Assembly: GCA_937128505.1 (NCBI GenBank)
Contig: CAKZMM010000094.1
Location: forward strand, 1 to 35,046
Source of the DNA: an uncultured Thermogutta sp.
GTDB taxonomy: Bacteria > Planctomycetota > Planctomycetia > Pirellulales > Thermoguttaceae
Length of the DNA stretch: 35,046 bases
Direction of reading: 5' to 3'
This document shows positions 23,803 through 32,871 of this stretch, in pieces. Position numbers and translations under genes: made by a program. The notes under the pieces were generated by a model. That model made no database searches. It saw only the letters and a list, made by a program, of their open reading frames with translations, and was not told the DNA's origin. The first letter of the stretch is position 1; each line of letters begins with the position of its first letter.

Positions 23803-24933
23803 ATGAAACTTCAGGCCATGAATCGTGATATTTTTAATCTGCTCGAATATGCGGCGGGTGGCGGTCGGATTAGTCCGAGGGATGCCCTTCGATTATTGAA
23901 CGAGGCCCCACTAACGGCCCTAGGTGCTGCTGCCGATACACGGTGCCGGCAACTCCATCCGGATGGTTATCGCACTTATCATATCGATCGGAATATCAAC
24001 TACTCCAACGTGTGTGTAGCCGGATGCCGGTTTTGTGCATTCTGGCGGGGGAAAAATTCGCCGGAGGCCTATGTGCTTTCCTTCGAAGATCTCTTCCGGA
24101 AAATTGAAGAGACCATTGCCCTTGGCGGCGATCAAATTCTTTTGCAGGGCGGATTGCATCCGGATTTGCCACTGGATTGGTACGAAGATCTGCTCCGTGC
24201 CATTAAGGAAAGATTTCCTCAAATCAATATTCATGGGTTTAGCCCCCCAGAAATCGAGCATTTCAGCCAACTTTCGGGCTTGCCGATTCGCGAGGTTTTG
24301 ATCCGTCTGCGCCGTAGCGGCCTCGGGAGTCTTCCAGGCGGCGGAGCCGAGATTTTAGTCGAGCGGATCCGTTCCCAGCTTAGTCCGAACAAGGTTTCTG
24401 CCGAGAAATGGTTAGAGATATGTCGGACTTGGCACGAACTTGGAGGGCGAAGTTCAGCCACCATGATGTTCGGTCATGTCGAGACTTTGGCCGACCGGGT
24501 AGAGCACTTGGAACGGATTCGTGAGCTTCAGGACGAAACGGGTGGTTTCACGGCGTTTATACCCTGGACATTTCAACCCGGTGACACGCCCATGCGCGAA
24601 GTTCCGCGGGTCGGCGCGTTTGATTACTTGCGCACCTTGGCGGTTGCCCGGCTTTTCCTGGACAATTTTCCCAATATCCAGGCAAGTTGGGTGACCCAGG
24701 GCCTCAGAATTGGACAGTTGGCCCTGCGATTCGGGGCCAATGACATGGGAAGCCTCATGATTGAGGAAAACGTGGTGGCGGCTGCCGGCGTGCGCTTTCG
24801 CTGTACAGAAGCCGAGCTGCGGCAAGCTATCCGAGATGCGGGTTTCGAGCCCCGGCGACGCAATGTTTTTTACGAGCTCTTAGAGCCTGAAGTGACGCAA
24901 GCTACGCAAAACTTAATTCCGGCTAAATCGTAA
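23803..24933 (+). CDS. mqnC: Cyclic dehypoxanthinyl futalosine synthase, radical SAM
   Basis: MqnC is a radical SAM enzyme that cyclises dehypoxanthine futalosine in menaquinone synthesis. The iron-sulfur cluster motif is CVAGCRFC (Cys71, Cys75, Cys78 from the start chosen), preceded by YHIDRNINYSNV and followed by AFWRGK and LLQGGLHPDLPLDWYEDLL. HGFSPPEIEHFS and SSATMMFGHVET are also typical of the family. From the ATG at 23803 it has 376 residues, near the usual size; the frame extends to a TTG at 23743, but that adds residues without similarity, and an ATG at 23818 is also possible. There is a poor ribosome site (AGGCGG about 14 bases upstream). mqnA upstream supports the assignment to MqnC rather than the related MqnE. 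Confidence 0.94.
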   Translation: MKLQAMNRDIFNLLEYAAGGGRISPRDALRLLNEAPLTALGAAADTRCRQLHPDGYRTYHIDRNINYSNVCVAGCRFCAFWRGKNSPEAYVLSFEDLFRKIEETIALGGDQILLQGGLHPDLPLDWYEDLLRAIKERFPQINIHGFSPPEIEHFSQLSGLPIREVLIRLRRSGLGSLPGGGAEILVERIRSQLSPNKVSAEKWLEICRTWHELGGRSSATMMFGHVETLADRVEHLERIRELQDETGGFTAFIPWTFQPGDTPMREVPRVGAFDYLRTLAVARLFLDNFPNIQASWVTQGLRIGQLALRFGANDMGSLMIEENVVAAAGVRFRCTEAELRQAIRDAGFEPRRRNVFYELLEPEVTQATQNLIPAKS

Positions 24934-25714
24934 ATAGCTTCATGTTGGCCCAGGAGCCACTTGGAAAAGTATCTTGGAGACCGGAGTCGACTTTGAGCAG
25001 AAGGCATCAACTTCGTGCGGGAATAGTGCTTCGGGGCGTCAGCGATTTCAGCAAGATTGTGCCTCACCATTCCTTTTTACGGGGTTCAGATGGAACCCTT
25101 CGCCACGTCATGAGAGAGCAGCTTGCCGTATCTGCGATTCCCTAAGTGCAGTATTCATTAAGGCCGTTTTTGGCGTGCAAGTTGCTTTCTCTCTCAGCTT
25201 GCTTTGGGAGAGAAGTACTCCAAGGGCTGAGGGATACAAGTTGGCTGAGATTGGCCGAGTTTCCCGCTCCAGCTTTGCCCCCATATGCCGCCGCCTTCGG
25301 CTGCCCAATTTTCTCCTACGGGCTGTCTTCCTGCCGCCACTAGCGCATCTCAGTTTAAAGCTCATTGGTGCTTGTAGATCACGAGACTTACGCTTAGCCC
25401 TGCCTGGTAGCATGTTCCGTGGCGAGCTGCGAGCCACGGCCTGCCTTGAAAGGAGTCGCGCTTCGCTAAGAGAGGTTACAGCCGAGCTTTGCCCAAGGGT
25501 GGCACGATGCTCGTGACGGGAGCTCCACGGTCGATTGCCGCGTTCGCGGCACGCCATTAAGGCTGCTCGTGGCAAATCGACTTCCGACGAAACCTTCACC
25601 TGCAAAGACCTTGCTTTGGGGCCAGCACCGTGGTATGTGTTTCACTGGTCAAAGGAGCCGGATTGAGTCCAGTCAAGCGAGTTTTTCGGGGGCTTTGCCG
25701 AGAAGGGAGGGCAA
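24934..25714. other. Hairpin-rich 781-base gene-free region
   Basis: Frames on both strands here lack family resemblance and are Arg/Ser-rich, as in non-coding GC-rich DNA. Perfect stems include CCGTGGC/GCCACGG with a 9-base loop (25417-25439), CACGA/TCGTG with a 3-base loop (about 25502-25514) and GCCGCG/CGCGGC with a 2-base loop (about 25537-25550). A purine-rich ribosome site precedes the next gene. Confidence 0.45.
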
Positions 25715-28700
25715 GTGGCCATGAAATGCACCATGGGTGCCGGCACGAGGCTAATCGATGTGCAACCCCTTGGTATGACGTTCGGGCGTAAACCGTCCGA
25801 GGTCCCCAAAAATCATGACGGCATGAAGCCGCTTTTCGGGGCAAGGTTCCATTGGTCATCGAGTAGGCGGCGGTCCACATTCCTACTTCTTATCTCGGTG
25901 CTGTCTTGCTCCGTAACGCTCTTCGAATCACCGTTTTACGTTCCTACATTGGCTCAAGATCGGCTTCGGCTTCCCGTGACCCGAGATGTTTGGGTTTCCT
26001 GCGTGGGTCAGGAGGCTTTTTGTAACACCGGCGGATCATCGCGGGTGAAGCTAAAATCCATTCAAGAGATGACTCTGGTGGATTTTGATCCTCAACCGCT
26101 TCGTGGACGAATCGTTCGTCGGGCGTGGTTGCATCTTAAACGTGCGGGCAATGAAAGGTTGCACCGGGTCACGGTGAGCAGTATTACGGCAGATTGGGTC
26201 GAGGGAACGGCCTCCAGCTATGCCCCGCAAGAGGGTAGTTCTTGTTTCTTATGGCGGCGATACCCGCGCGTGCCCTGGGCCTATCCAGGAAGCGATTTGA
26301 CGGCGGTTGTCCTGTCGCAAGGTGGCTCGATTTGGCGAATGGCAGACGCCAGCGATCCGGATTCCGAAGGGTGGCAGCGGATACCCGTAGATCCCAAGGT
26401 AATTGCGGCCCGTGTTGCTGGGATTAGCTATGGTTTCTTCGTCTTTGATGACACAGGCTCCGAATGGACGCGTGACGGCGAAAAGTTCGAATATCGTCTG
26501 TTTCCCAATCGCTTCTTCTTTTCCAAAGATTCGAGACGAGACGATGCTCCATACTTCATTGTGGAGTTGGGGCCCAGGGATGATCAGCCTCCCTTGCCAC
26601 CGGTCGACTTTGAAGTATCGGAGAGGGACCTCCCCGCAGGTCAAGCCCGCATTCGATGGCAAACGCCGGAGGACCGTGGCGGGGGCGAAGTTGTGGGCTT
26701 TCGTGTGACCCTTCAGGGCGATCCGGTACCGCAATATCTTGTTCCTAACGCGGGCAAGGCTGGATCTACGGTCGAGATGCATCTTCGCGATTTAGATCTC
26801 GTGGCGGCAGAGGTAAAAACCCTAGAAGTTGCTGCGGTCGACACAGCGGGTAATGTCGGATCGCCAGGAAGGTGCGAGATCCGAACCTCGGCGAGGAAAC
26901 CGCTGGTTATCCCGGCGTGGAGTACTATCGGGAGTTCTGCCGGCTCCACGATAGCCCCACCATTTTCCACAGATTCTTCGCGGGCAGGTTCGAGGGCAAA
27001 CCCTTCTTTGCCCCAACTCGGTTCCGCGATTATTGCCGTGGTTGATGAGCTGGATAAAGTCGAGGTTACAACCGGCAGATTTGTCCCTGAACAACCCGAC
27101 GAATATCAGTTCTCCAATCACCTATGGAACGCTGCTCAGCGGAGCATTCGACTTTTTGGGGCGCGCAACGAGTTTGTTGCCTTTCAGATACTTTTTCGGG
27201 GGAGCGTTCGGGGATTACGGCCGACCCTTGTGTTCGAGAAAAGAGTTGCGGGGATTCGTGCACAATTCGCTCAATTAGTGCCCGTGCCCACTAAGGCCGG
27301 TCTGTTTCCAGACGTGGCCCTGCCGCTAAGTGGGCCGATCGATCTTCCGATTGCCCCGGTGGTTGACCTTACCCCCGCTGGGGCAGGAGCCTCTCGGCCG
27401 GTCTGGAGCGCACTTCTGTGCGAGCTTTATATCCCTCATACCGTACCGAGCGGCCAATACAGGGGGGATCTGACATTTCGCACGGGAAGCGAATCGTTGC
27501 GGATCGAGGTTTCCTTACGGGTATGGGATTTTACATTGCCGGATTATTTGAGTTTTATCCCCGAAATGAATTGCTACGGCTTACCGGAAAATGAGCGCGA
27601 TTACTACCGCCTCGCACATCTTCACCGCACGGTGCTCAATCGATTGCCCTATTCTCAACGGGGAACCCTTGCACCCGGATGTGCACCAGCTTGGGACGGC
27701 CGGCAATTGAATTGGGCTGATTGGGACAAACGTTTCGGTCCTTATCTTGACGGCTCGGCCTTCAGCGATCTTCCCCGCAAAGGAGTCCCATTAGAGGTTT
27801 TTTACCTGCCACTTCACGAAAATTGGCCCACCCCGATCGACGATCGTCATTACAACGGCAGCTATTGGGCGGATCAGGCCTTCAGTCAAGAGTACCGGAA
27901 AACTTTCGTAGCGGTTTCGCGGCAATTTGCCGAGCACATCGACAAACAGGGTTGGCATGACACACTGTTTCAATTTTATCTCAATAACAAGGTGGACTAT
28001 AAACGGAGCGGATGGTCTCGCGGTTCTTCTCCGTGGTTACTGGATGAGCCAGCGAACTTTCAGGACTTTTGGGCCCTTCGTTGGTTCGGAGAGGCATTCC
28101 ATGAAGGGATCAATCAGGTTTCGGGCACGCGATCCCGGCGCGCGAAGCTCGTTTTTCGTTGCGATATTTCGCGCCCCCAGTGGCAGCGGGATGCTTTGGA
28201 CCATGTTTTAGACTATAACGTTGTTAATGGCGGAGTGTTCAGACAATACCACCGCTTGGTGACGGACCGAAAGGAGCGATTAGGGCATATCGTCGTCGAT
28301 TACGGGTCGGCTAATCCCTTGGATCAGAGCAATGTGCAGCCCACCGCCTGGTGCTGGGATTCTTGGACCTTGGGTAGTGATGGGGTGATTCCGTGGCAGA
28401 CGATCGGTCGAGACCAATCGTGGCTTGAAGAAGATGAGCTGTCGTTGTTTTATCCGGGTTCGCGGGTGGGGCTTCGAGAGCCGGTCCCCTCGATTCGGTT
28501 GAAAGCATTTCGACGGGGTCAACAAGACGCCGAATACCTTACGATCCTGCGCGAGGTGCTCAGCGAGCCCCGTTGGGCGGTGGGGGAGATGGTCCGCCAG
28601 GCGTTGAACCTCCAGGCCGTTTGGGAGGGAACCGGATTTGCCGGTGAAGACGCTGGTCGTGGCGGTTACCGTGCTTTGCGGCCCCAGGATCTTTGGCAAG

Positions 28701-28834
28701 CCCGCGGGCGAATCGCCGAGCGAATCGCGCTTGCAAAACCCGAGCCCAAACGCCGATTAGTTGATTTTCGGACACCACCGCGGCTTCCTCATGATTCTCC
28801 AACTGCTTATGCGGAAAACGCGTTTTCGCAATAG
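25715..28834 (+). CDS. Secreted DUF4091-type protein with DNRLRE-like N-domain
   Basis: This is a large exported protein (1039 residues), probably polysaccharide-associated. An N-terminal leader of about 50 residues precedes a signal-peptide-like core, STFLLLISVLSCSVTLF, ending near LAQD (about 81). Residues 85-290 resemble DNRLRE-type structural domains (VWVSCVGQE..NTGG, RAWLHLKRAG, ITADWVEGTASSY). A fibronectin-like segment follows (about 300-400). The second half starts with RNEFVAFQILFRG and ends with the DUF4091 motif around FYPGSRVGLREPVPSIRLK and RRGQQDAEYL (about 911-945). No catalytic residues can be named with confidence. AAGGGAGGG lies just before GTG 25715 (4-base spacing) and ATG 25721 (10-base spacing), so either start is possible; a start at ATG 25823 would shorten the leader but lacks a ribosome site. 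The exported oxidoreductase follows 111 bases after the stop. Confidence 0.85.
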   Translation: MAMKCTMGAGTRLIDVQPLGMTFGRKPSEVPKNHDGMKPLFGARFHWSSSRRRSTFLLLISVLSCSVTLFESPFYVPTLAQDRLRLPVTRDVWVSCVGQEAFCNTGGSSRVKLKSIQEMTLVDFDPQPLRGRIVRRAWLHLKRAGNERLHRVTVSSITADWVEGTASSYAPQEGSSCFLWRRYPRVPWAYPGSDLTAVVLSQGGSIWRMADASDPDSEGWQRIPVDPKVIAARVAGISYGFFVFDDTGSEWTRDGEKFEYRLFPNRFFFSKDSRRDDAPYFIVELGPRDDQPPLPPVDFEVSERDLPAGQARIRWQTPEDRGGGEVVGFRVTLQGDPVPQYLVPNAGKAGSTVEMHLRDLDLVAAEVKTLEVAAVDTAGNVGSPGRCEIRTSARKPLVIPAWSTIGSSAGSTIAPPFSTDSSRAGSRANPSLPQLGSAIIAVVDELDKVEVTTGRFVPEQPDEYQFSNHLWNAAQRSIRLFGARNEFVAFQILFRGSVRGLRPTLVFEKRVAGIRAQFAQLVPVPTKAGLFPDVALPLSGPIDLPIAPVVDLTPAGAGASRPVWSALLCELYIPHTVPSGQYRGDLTFRTGSESLRIEVSLRVWDFTLPDYLSFIPEMNCYGLPENERDYYRLAHLHRTVLNRLPYSQRGTLAPGCAPAWDGRQLNWADWDKRFGPYLDGSAFSDLPRKGVPLEVFYLPLHENWPTPIDDRHYNGSYWADQAFSQEYRKTFVAVSRQFAEHIDKQGWHDTLFQFYLNNKVDYKRSGWSRGSSPWLLDEPANFQDFWALRWFGEAFHEGINQVSGTRSRRAKLVFRCDISRPQWQRDALDHVLDYNVVNGGVFRQYHRLVTDRKERLGHIVVDYGSANPLDQSNVQPTAWCWDSWTLGSDGVIPWQTIGRDQSWLEEDELSLFYPGSRVGLREPVPSIRLKAFRRGQQDAEYLTILREVLSEPRWAVGEMVRQALNLQAVWEGTGFAGEDAGRGGYRALRPQDLWQARGRIAERIALAKPEPKRRLVDFRTPPRLPHDSPTAYAENAFSQ

Positions 28835-28945
28835 AAATGTTTTGCGTAAAGACGTCGCACTTTGAACGTATAAGCTTTGTGCTTCTTCGAACTCAACCCG
28901 GCCAATAGAACAAGAAATAACCGGGAAAAAAAGGGAGAATCACCG

Positions 28946-30268
28946 ATGCAACGACGCCGATTTTTGAAGTGGTCTGCGGTGGCTGGAGCAACCGCTTGGG
29001 CTTTGCCCCAGTTTGTGCCGGCTTCAGCTAAACAAGCAAACGATCGCATCGGCGTAGCGGCAATGGGGCTGCGGGGCCGCGGCGGTCAGCTCTTAAACGC
29101 CTTTGCGGAGCAGCCGGAGGTCGAAATTCGCTACGTGTGCGACGTAGATCGAAGAGTGCTCCTCGCCGCGGCAGAAACCACGGAAAAGCGCACAGGCCGC
29201 CGCCCGAAAGCGATCAAGGACTTTCGCGAAGCACTCCAAGATCCCACGGTGGCGGTGCTGGTCAACGGTGCCCCCGATCACTGGCATGCCATCCCCACCA
29301 TCATGGCCTGTCAAGCGCGGAAAGATGTTTATGTGGAAAAGCCGGATGGCCACAACATCCTTGAAAGCCGCGCGATGGCGCATGCCGCCGAGAAGTACCA
29401 GCGGATCGTACAACTGGGTACTCAGGCCCGAAGCGAAGCTGTGATGTTTTCTGCCGTGAAGTTCATTGCGGAAGGGAATATCGGAAAGGTACGCTTTGCC
29501 AAGGCTTGGGAAAGTGCGTATCAGGGTGATATCGGCCGGCCAGCCGACTCTCAGCCCCCCGAGGGGGTGGATTATGACCTGTGGTTAGGGCCGGCTCCTC
29601 AGCGGCCTTTCAATCTGCGCCGCTTCCACGGGAGTTGGCGTTGGTTTTTCGACTACGGTACGGGCGACCTCGGCAACGACGGCGTTCATCGGTTGGATAA
29701 AGCCCTTTGGGGTGTGCAAACCGCCCTGGCCGGCGAAGGAAAGTCGTTACCGAAGCTGCCGGAGGCTGTGTCGGCCCATGGAGGTAAGCGATATTATGAC
29801 GACCTCCAGGAGTGGCCCGATACGATGATGGTTACCTACGATTTTCCTGAGGTCGTGATAACCTACGAATTACGCTTATGGAGCCCGTACCACCTACACG
29901 AGGAAAGTGAAGGGGCCCAAGTGCTTGGCGATCAGGGCTTCATCACCATCGGCAACGGGCGCTGGAGGGCCTACGATCGCCGTGGCCAGTTAATCAAGCA
30001 GGAACTTGGCGAGGACGGCACCATAGCCCACATCCGAAACTTCCTGGAGTGTGTTCGAAGCCGGAAGCGTCCCAACGCCGATCTGCCCACGGTAGGTCAC
30101 ATTTGTAGTATGATGTGCCATTTGGGCAATGCGGCTTGGCGAGTGGGACGCACCGTGCGATTCGACCCGAACACCTACCGGTTTATCGGGGACGAGGAGG
30201 CCAACCAGTTCCTTACTCGGCGAGTTTATCGCGAACCTTGGCGGCTACCCTCTCTCGAAGAAATCTAG
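28946..30268 (+). CDS. Tat-exported Gfo/Idh/MocA oxidoreductase
   Basis: This is an NAD(P)-dependent sugar-type oxidoreductase of the Gfo/Idh/MocA family. The N-terminus MQRRRFLKWSAVAGATAWALP carries a twin-arginine signal, cleaved near ASA-KQ, so the folded enzyme with its cofactor is likely exported. The Rossmann start is IGVAAMGLRGRG (35-46), and the conserved EKP (131-133) holds the catalytic lysine of the family. GTGDLGNDGVHRLD contains the usual C-domain Asp/His pair. The length is 440 residues from the ATG at 28946, which has GGGAG about 8 bases upstream; the frame extends 23 codons further without similarity. The substrate is not predictable; planctomycetes hold many paralogues. It may be cotranscribed with the DUF4091 gene. 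Confidence 0.93.
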   Translation: MQRRRFLKWSAVAGATAWALPQFVPASAKQANDRIGVAAMGLRGRGGQLLNAFAEQPEVEIRYVCDVDRRVLLAAAETTEKRTGRRPKAIKDFREALQDPTVAVLVNGAPDHWHAIPTIMACQARKDVYVEKPDGHNILESRAMAHAAEKYQRIVQLGTQARSEAVMFSAVKFIAEGNIGKVRFAKAWESAYQGDIGRPADSQPPEGVDYDLWLGPAPQRPFNLRRFHGSWRWFFDYGTGDLGNDGVHRLDKALWGVQTALAGEGKSLPKLPEAVSAHGGKRYYDDLQEWPDTMMVTYDFPEVVITYELRLWSPYHLHEESEGAQVLGDQGFITIGNGRWRAYDRRGQLIKQELGEDGTIAHIRNFLECVRSRKRPNADLPTVGHICSMMCHLGNAAWRVGRTVRFDPNTYRFIGDEEANQFLTRRVYREPWRLPSLEEI

Positions 30269-30306
30269 GCACCAACGCAGAAATATTAGGTGCCAATGAA
30301 GAAACA
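30266..30306. repeat. Imperfect tandem repeat starting in the stop codon
   Basis: Units at 30266-30285 and 30287-30306 (period 21) share 15 of 20 bases, starting TAGGYRCCAA. The first unit contains the TAG stop of the upstream oxidoreductase. A shorter third copy, AAGGTACCCATG, follows near 30307. Confidence 0.65.
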
Positions 30307-30699
30307 AAGGTACCCATGCGGGCTGCGCGGAAATTGAATTGCCGCGATCCCAAGGACGGTTTGAATTACTTTTCGCAGCTAGCGAAGGTACCTTCGGGAA
30401 ACGAAGTTCGGAATCATGATACGACGTGCCCTGGGATGGTGCTCGGGCATACCCTCCGCCAGATCATCGAACCAGGCGTGCGACTCATGACAACGCGTAT
30501 CCTGGCTGAGGGTACTCTTCCCCTGCTATGTCTCCTCGCATCGCAACCATCGTTTCCATTGCAATCGTTGTTGGGCTAAGAAGAAGGCCCAAGCCAATCG
30601 AGCCTCGTTATATCCAGAGTTGATGAACACCATCGGAAACTGCGCTAGCCGAGGAAGTTGGGAGGACCATTTTTGCTCGACGTAGGAGAGAGCCATTTT
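30269..30699. other. Convergent gap with a 14-base palindrome
   Basis: There is no supported gene in these 431 bases between convergent genes. The region contains the repeat above and a perfect 14-base palindrome, CGAAGGTACCTTCG (30383-30396). No standard terminator is visible. Confidence 0.45.
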
Positions 30700-32871
30700 T
30701 TACTCGGCGGCATCGACCACTTTGAAACCGACCGCAAGCCAGCCGTTTTGGGCAATGAGCTCCTGCCAGCGGAGTACCACCGCTTTGTTGCCCGAAGCCG
30801 TCGGTTGGAGTCGCAAGACAGTTGGGCGCCATTCCGCATCAAAGACCTTGCTTAAGCGCCTTTCGATTAAAGTCCGGAGCACCTGCTCGCGGGCCGATAG
30901 TCGGCGTTGGCCCGGTCGAAAACCCGGGGGATAGATCTCCAGCTCGCCGACCCGTTTGGCTACCACCCCTTCCGCGTCTGAAACCAGCAAGTAGGTAACC
31001 GTGATATCCATGCCGGGGTAGCTGCGGTCGCCTCGGCGGTAGGAACGGCCCCGAAAAGTTATCCGGATTTGGTTGTCTCGAAAACTCACGAAAAGGGGAC
31101 CTTTTTCTGCCAAGACGACGGTCCACGCCTCCTCATCCGGGGGGCGCTGAAATCGCTCGGGAATTCTGCCCCAAACGGCTTCCGCCTGCCGTAATAGTCC
31201 CTCCTCTTCGAGGATTCTTCCGGCCAGCACCCCAAACCAAGCGATGTTTGCCATCGATTCATGGAGGCAGACGAAACAGTCGGTTTCCGGACCCAACTTC
31301 GGCGGTGCACTTGTAGGACCTAGCGGACGAAGCGGAAGCGTGCCGGTGGCAAAAATCATTTTGTCAGTGGTCCAAAACCGAAAGTCTTTGGGGTAAAGTC
31401 CGCGATCCCGTAGGGGCACAACCACTTGTGTGTTAAACCACTGATTGGCCCGGTCCACTGCCTCGCGGAGCTGCCGGTCAATTCGCCGGTTGAGGCGATC
31501 CTCCGCATGTCGCGCGGCAATATACTCGGCCAGCGGTTTCTGACTCATTGCCCGACGCCAGGCCAGGGTTTCCACCAATGCTCCCCCGCGAACTGCGTAT
31601 AGCCATTCCAGGTGTGAACTGGTCTGTGCCGCAGTTTCCGCGTGCCAAGCGGTTAGTCCTCTGCCGGTAATCTGTAAGAGTGACTTTGTTTCAAAAGAGG
31701 TGTTACCTTTGCTAAAAAAGCGAACCGGCCCATTGTAGCCGTTGGATTCTGTTTGAACTGAACCTTCGATTACCAGTGCAAGAAGCGCCCGCTTTGACGA
31801 TGGAACAAGCTCTGCCCCCAGCTGGCCCCGGGTCCGGCCGGTGCCGTACAAATGCGAACCCAAGATAACGTCATAGACCGGTGAGACATCTTCCACTGGT
31901 CGCGAAAGCACCTCATGAACCAATCTTTCGGAAATCCCTGCAACAAGCGCCGGTTGATGGGCAAGTTCCGCAGGCACAGGAGCTAAACCGTCGGCCAGTC
32001 CAAGCTCTTCGAGCCACCGATAAGCTTCCGCAGCCTCGACCAATGCCTGAGGAGAGCCGGTTTGAGCATATTCGCGCAGCCAAGCGACCAACCGGGTCAG
32101 CATTTCCCGGCGGGTAAGCTCCAGTTGGTTGGCGTCGGCAGTCTTCGTGGCTTGCCTCCGTAGAAGCAGCCTGCGGACGGATTCGCGCAATTCCGCGAAG
32201 CAGCGTAGTTCTAAGCCGGCATGACCCGCTGCCAAACGGCCGAACATCCGCTGGAGCGACTGTTCTGAAAGCTCCTCCGGTTTTTGAAGTGCGCATTCGA
32301 AAGCGTCGAAATCGAGGTACTTTATCCAGCCTTCAGCCGTTCTACCGGCCCGGGAGAATCGGGCCCGAAGATTCTGCGTGCCCTTTTTGACTTCTGCCAC
32401 AGCCTGGCTTTCGGCCCGACGCAGTACCGAGCTGAGGGTCAGACTGTCCATCGGTGTAGAGGCCAAAGCCTCCGCCCGCTGGACCAATTGATCCAAAGCC
32501 TGACGCGCAGCTTTTTCGTCGAAAAACTGAACCTCAAACGGCATGCGCTCGTCTTTTCCTGGCCAAGGGGCACGCGGTACGACCTGCCCCGAATCGTAAG
32601 GACAACGTGCCTGCGTGGTCGCGCAATCAGCGGAACGCTGCTCGTTTGCCTGAGACCATGGAGCCCAAAAAAGGACAAGAATTATCGCGCCCAGTTTTGC
32701 GACGGAAAGGTTTCTTGAAAGAGATGTCTTTCCGATGGCTTTCGCAGAACACACGGTGGTCGGCGGCTTTCCATAAACCCCCACCAAACTGTTTACACGT
32801 AGGATTTCCCGCACTTTCGAGCCGGTTTCATTACGCCAATCTGCAGCGACGCAGCTCTTACTTATCTTCAT
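30700..32871 (-). CDS. Large exported protein of unknown function
   Basis: I do not recognise a family for this 723-residue protein. A signal-like hydrophobic core (VAKLGAIILVLFWAPWSQA, about 58-76) follows an unusually long leader. Then comes a short Cys-containing stretch (DCATTQARC), a predicted helical region with many Arg/Glu/Leu (about 120-330), a mixed region with repeated aromatic residues (about 330-560), CLHESMANIAWFGVLAGRILEE (near 545-570), and a beta-rich C-terminus including ITFRGRSYRRGDRSYPGMDI. No catalytic motif is evident. The start ATG at 32871 has a purine-rich GGAAAGGCGGGAA about 7 bases upstream, which supports the long leader. Composition matches neighbouring genes. It stands alone on the minus strand between an oxidoreductase and the Trx-CAP gene. 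Confidence 0.75.
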   Translation of the reverse strand: MKISKSCVAADWRNETGSKVREILRVNSLVGVYGKPPTTVCSAKAIGKTSLSRNLSVAKLGAIILVLFWAPWSQANEQRSADCATTQARCPYDSGQVVPRAPWPGKDERMPFEVQFFDEKAARQALDQLVQRAEALASTPMDSLTLSSVLRRAESQAVAEVKKGTQNLRARFSRAGRTAEGWIKYLDFDAFECALQKPEELSEQSLQRMFGRLAAGHAGLELRCFAELRESVRRLLLRRQATKTADANQLELTRREMLTRLVAWLREYAQTGSPQALVEAAEAYRWLEELGLADGLAPVPAELAHQPALVAGISERLVHEVLSRPVEDVSPVYDVILGSHLYGTGRTRGQLGAELVPSSKRALLALVIEGSVQTESNGYNGPVRFFSKGNTSFETKSLLQITGRGLTAWHAETAAQTSSHLEWLYAVRGGALVETLAWRRAMSQKPLAEYIAARHAEDRLNRRIDRQLREAVDRANQWFNTQVVVPLRDRGLYPKDFRFWTTDKMIFATGTLPLRPLGPTSAPPKLGPETDCFVCLHESMANIAWFGVLAGRILEEEGLLRQAEAVWGRIPERFQRPPDEEAWTVVLAEKGPLFVSFRDNQIRITFRGRSYRRGDRSYPGMDITVTYLLVSDAEGVVAKRVGELEIYPPGFRPGQRRLSAREQVLRTLIERRLSKVFDAEWRPTVLRLQPTASGNKAVVLRWQELIAQNGWLAVGFKVVDAAE

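Noticed and set aside
24974-25516. 180-codon frame after mqnC
   Set aside because: Its composition is rich in Arg, Ser and Cys with no recognisable motif, and the overlapping minus-strand frame is equally long, so chance is likely.
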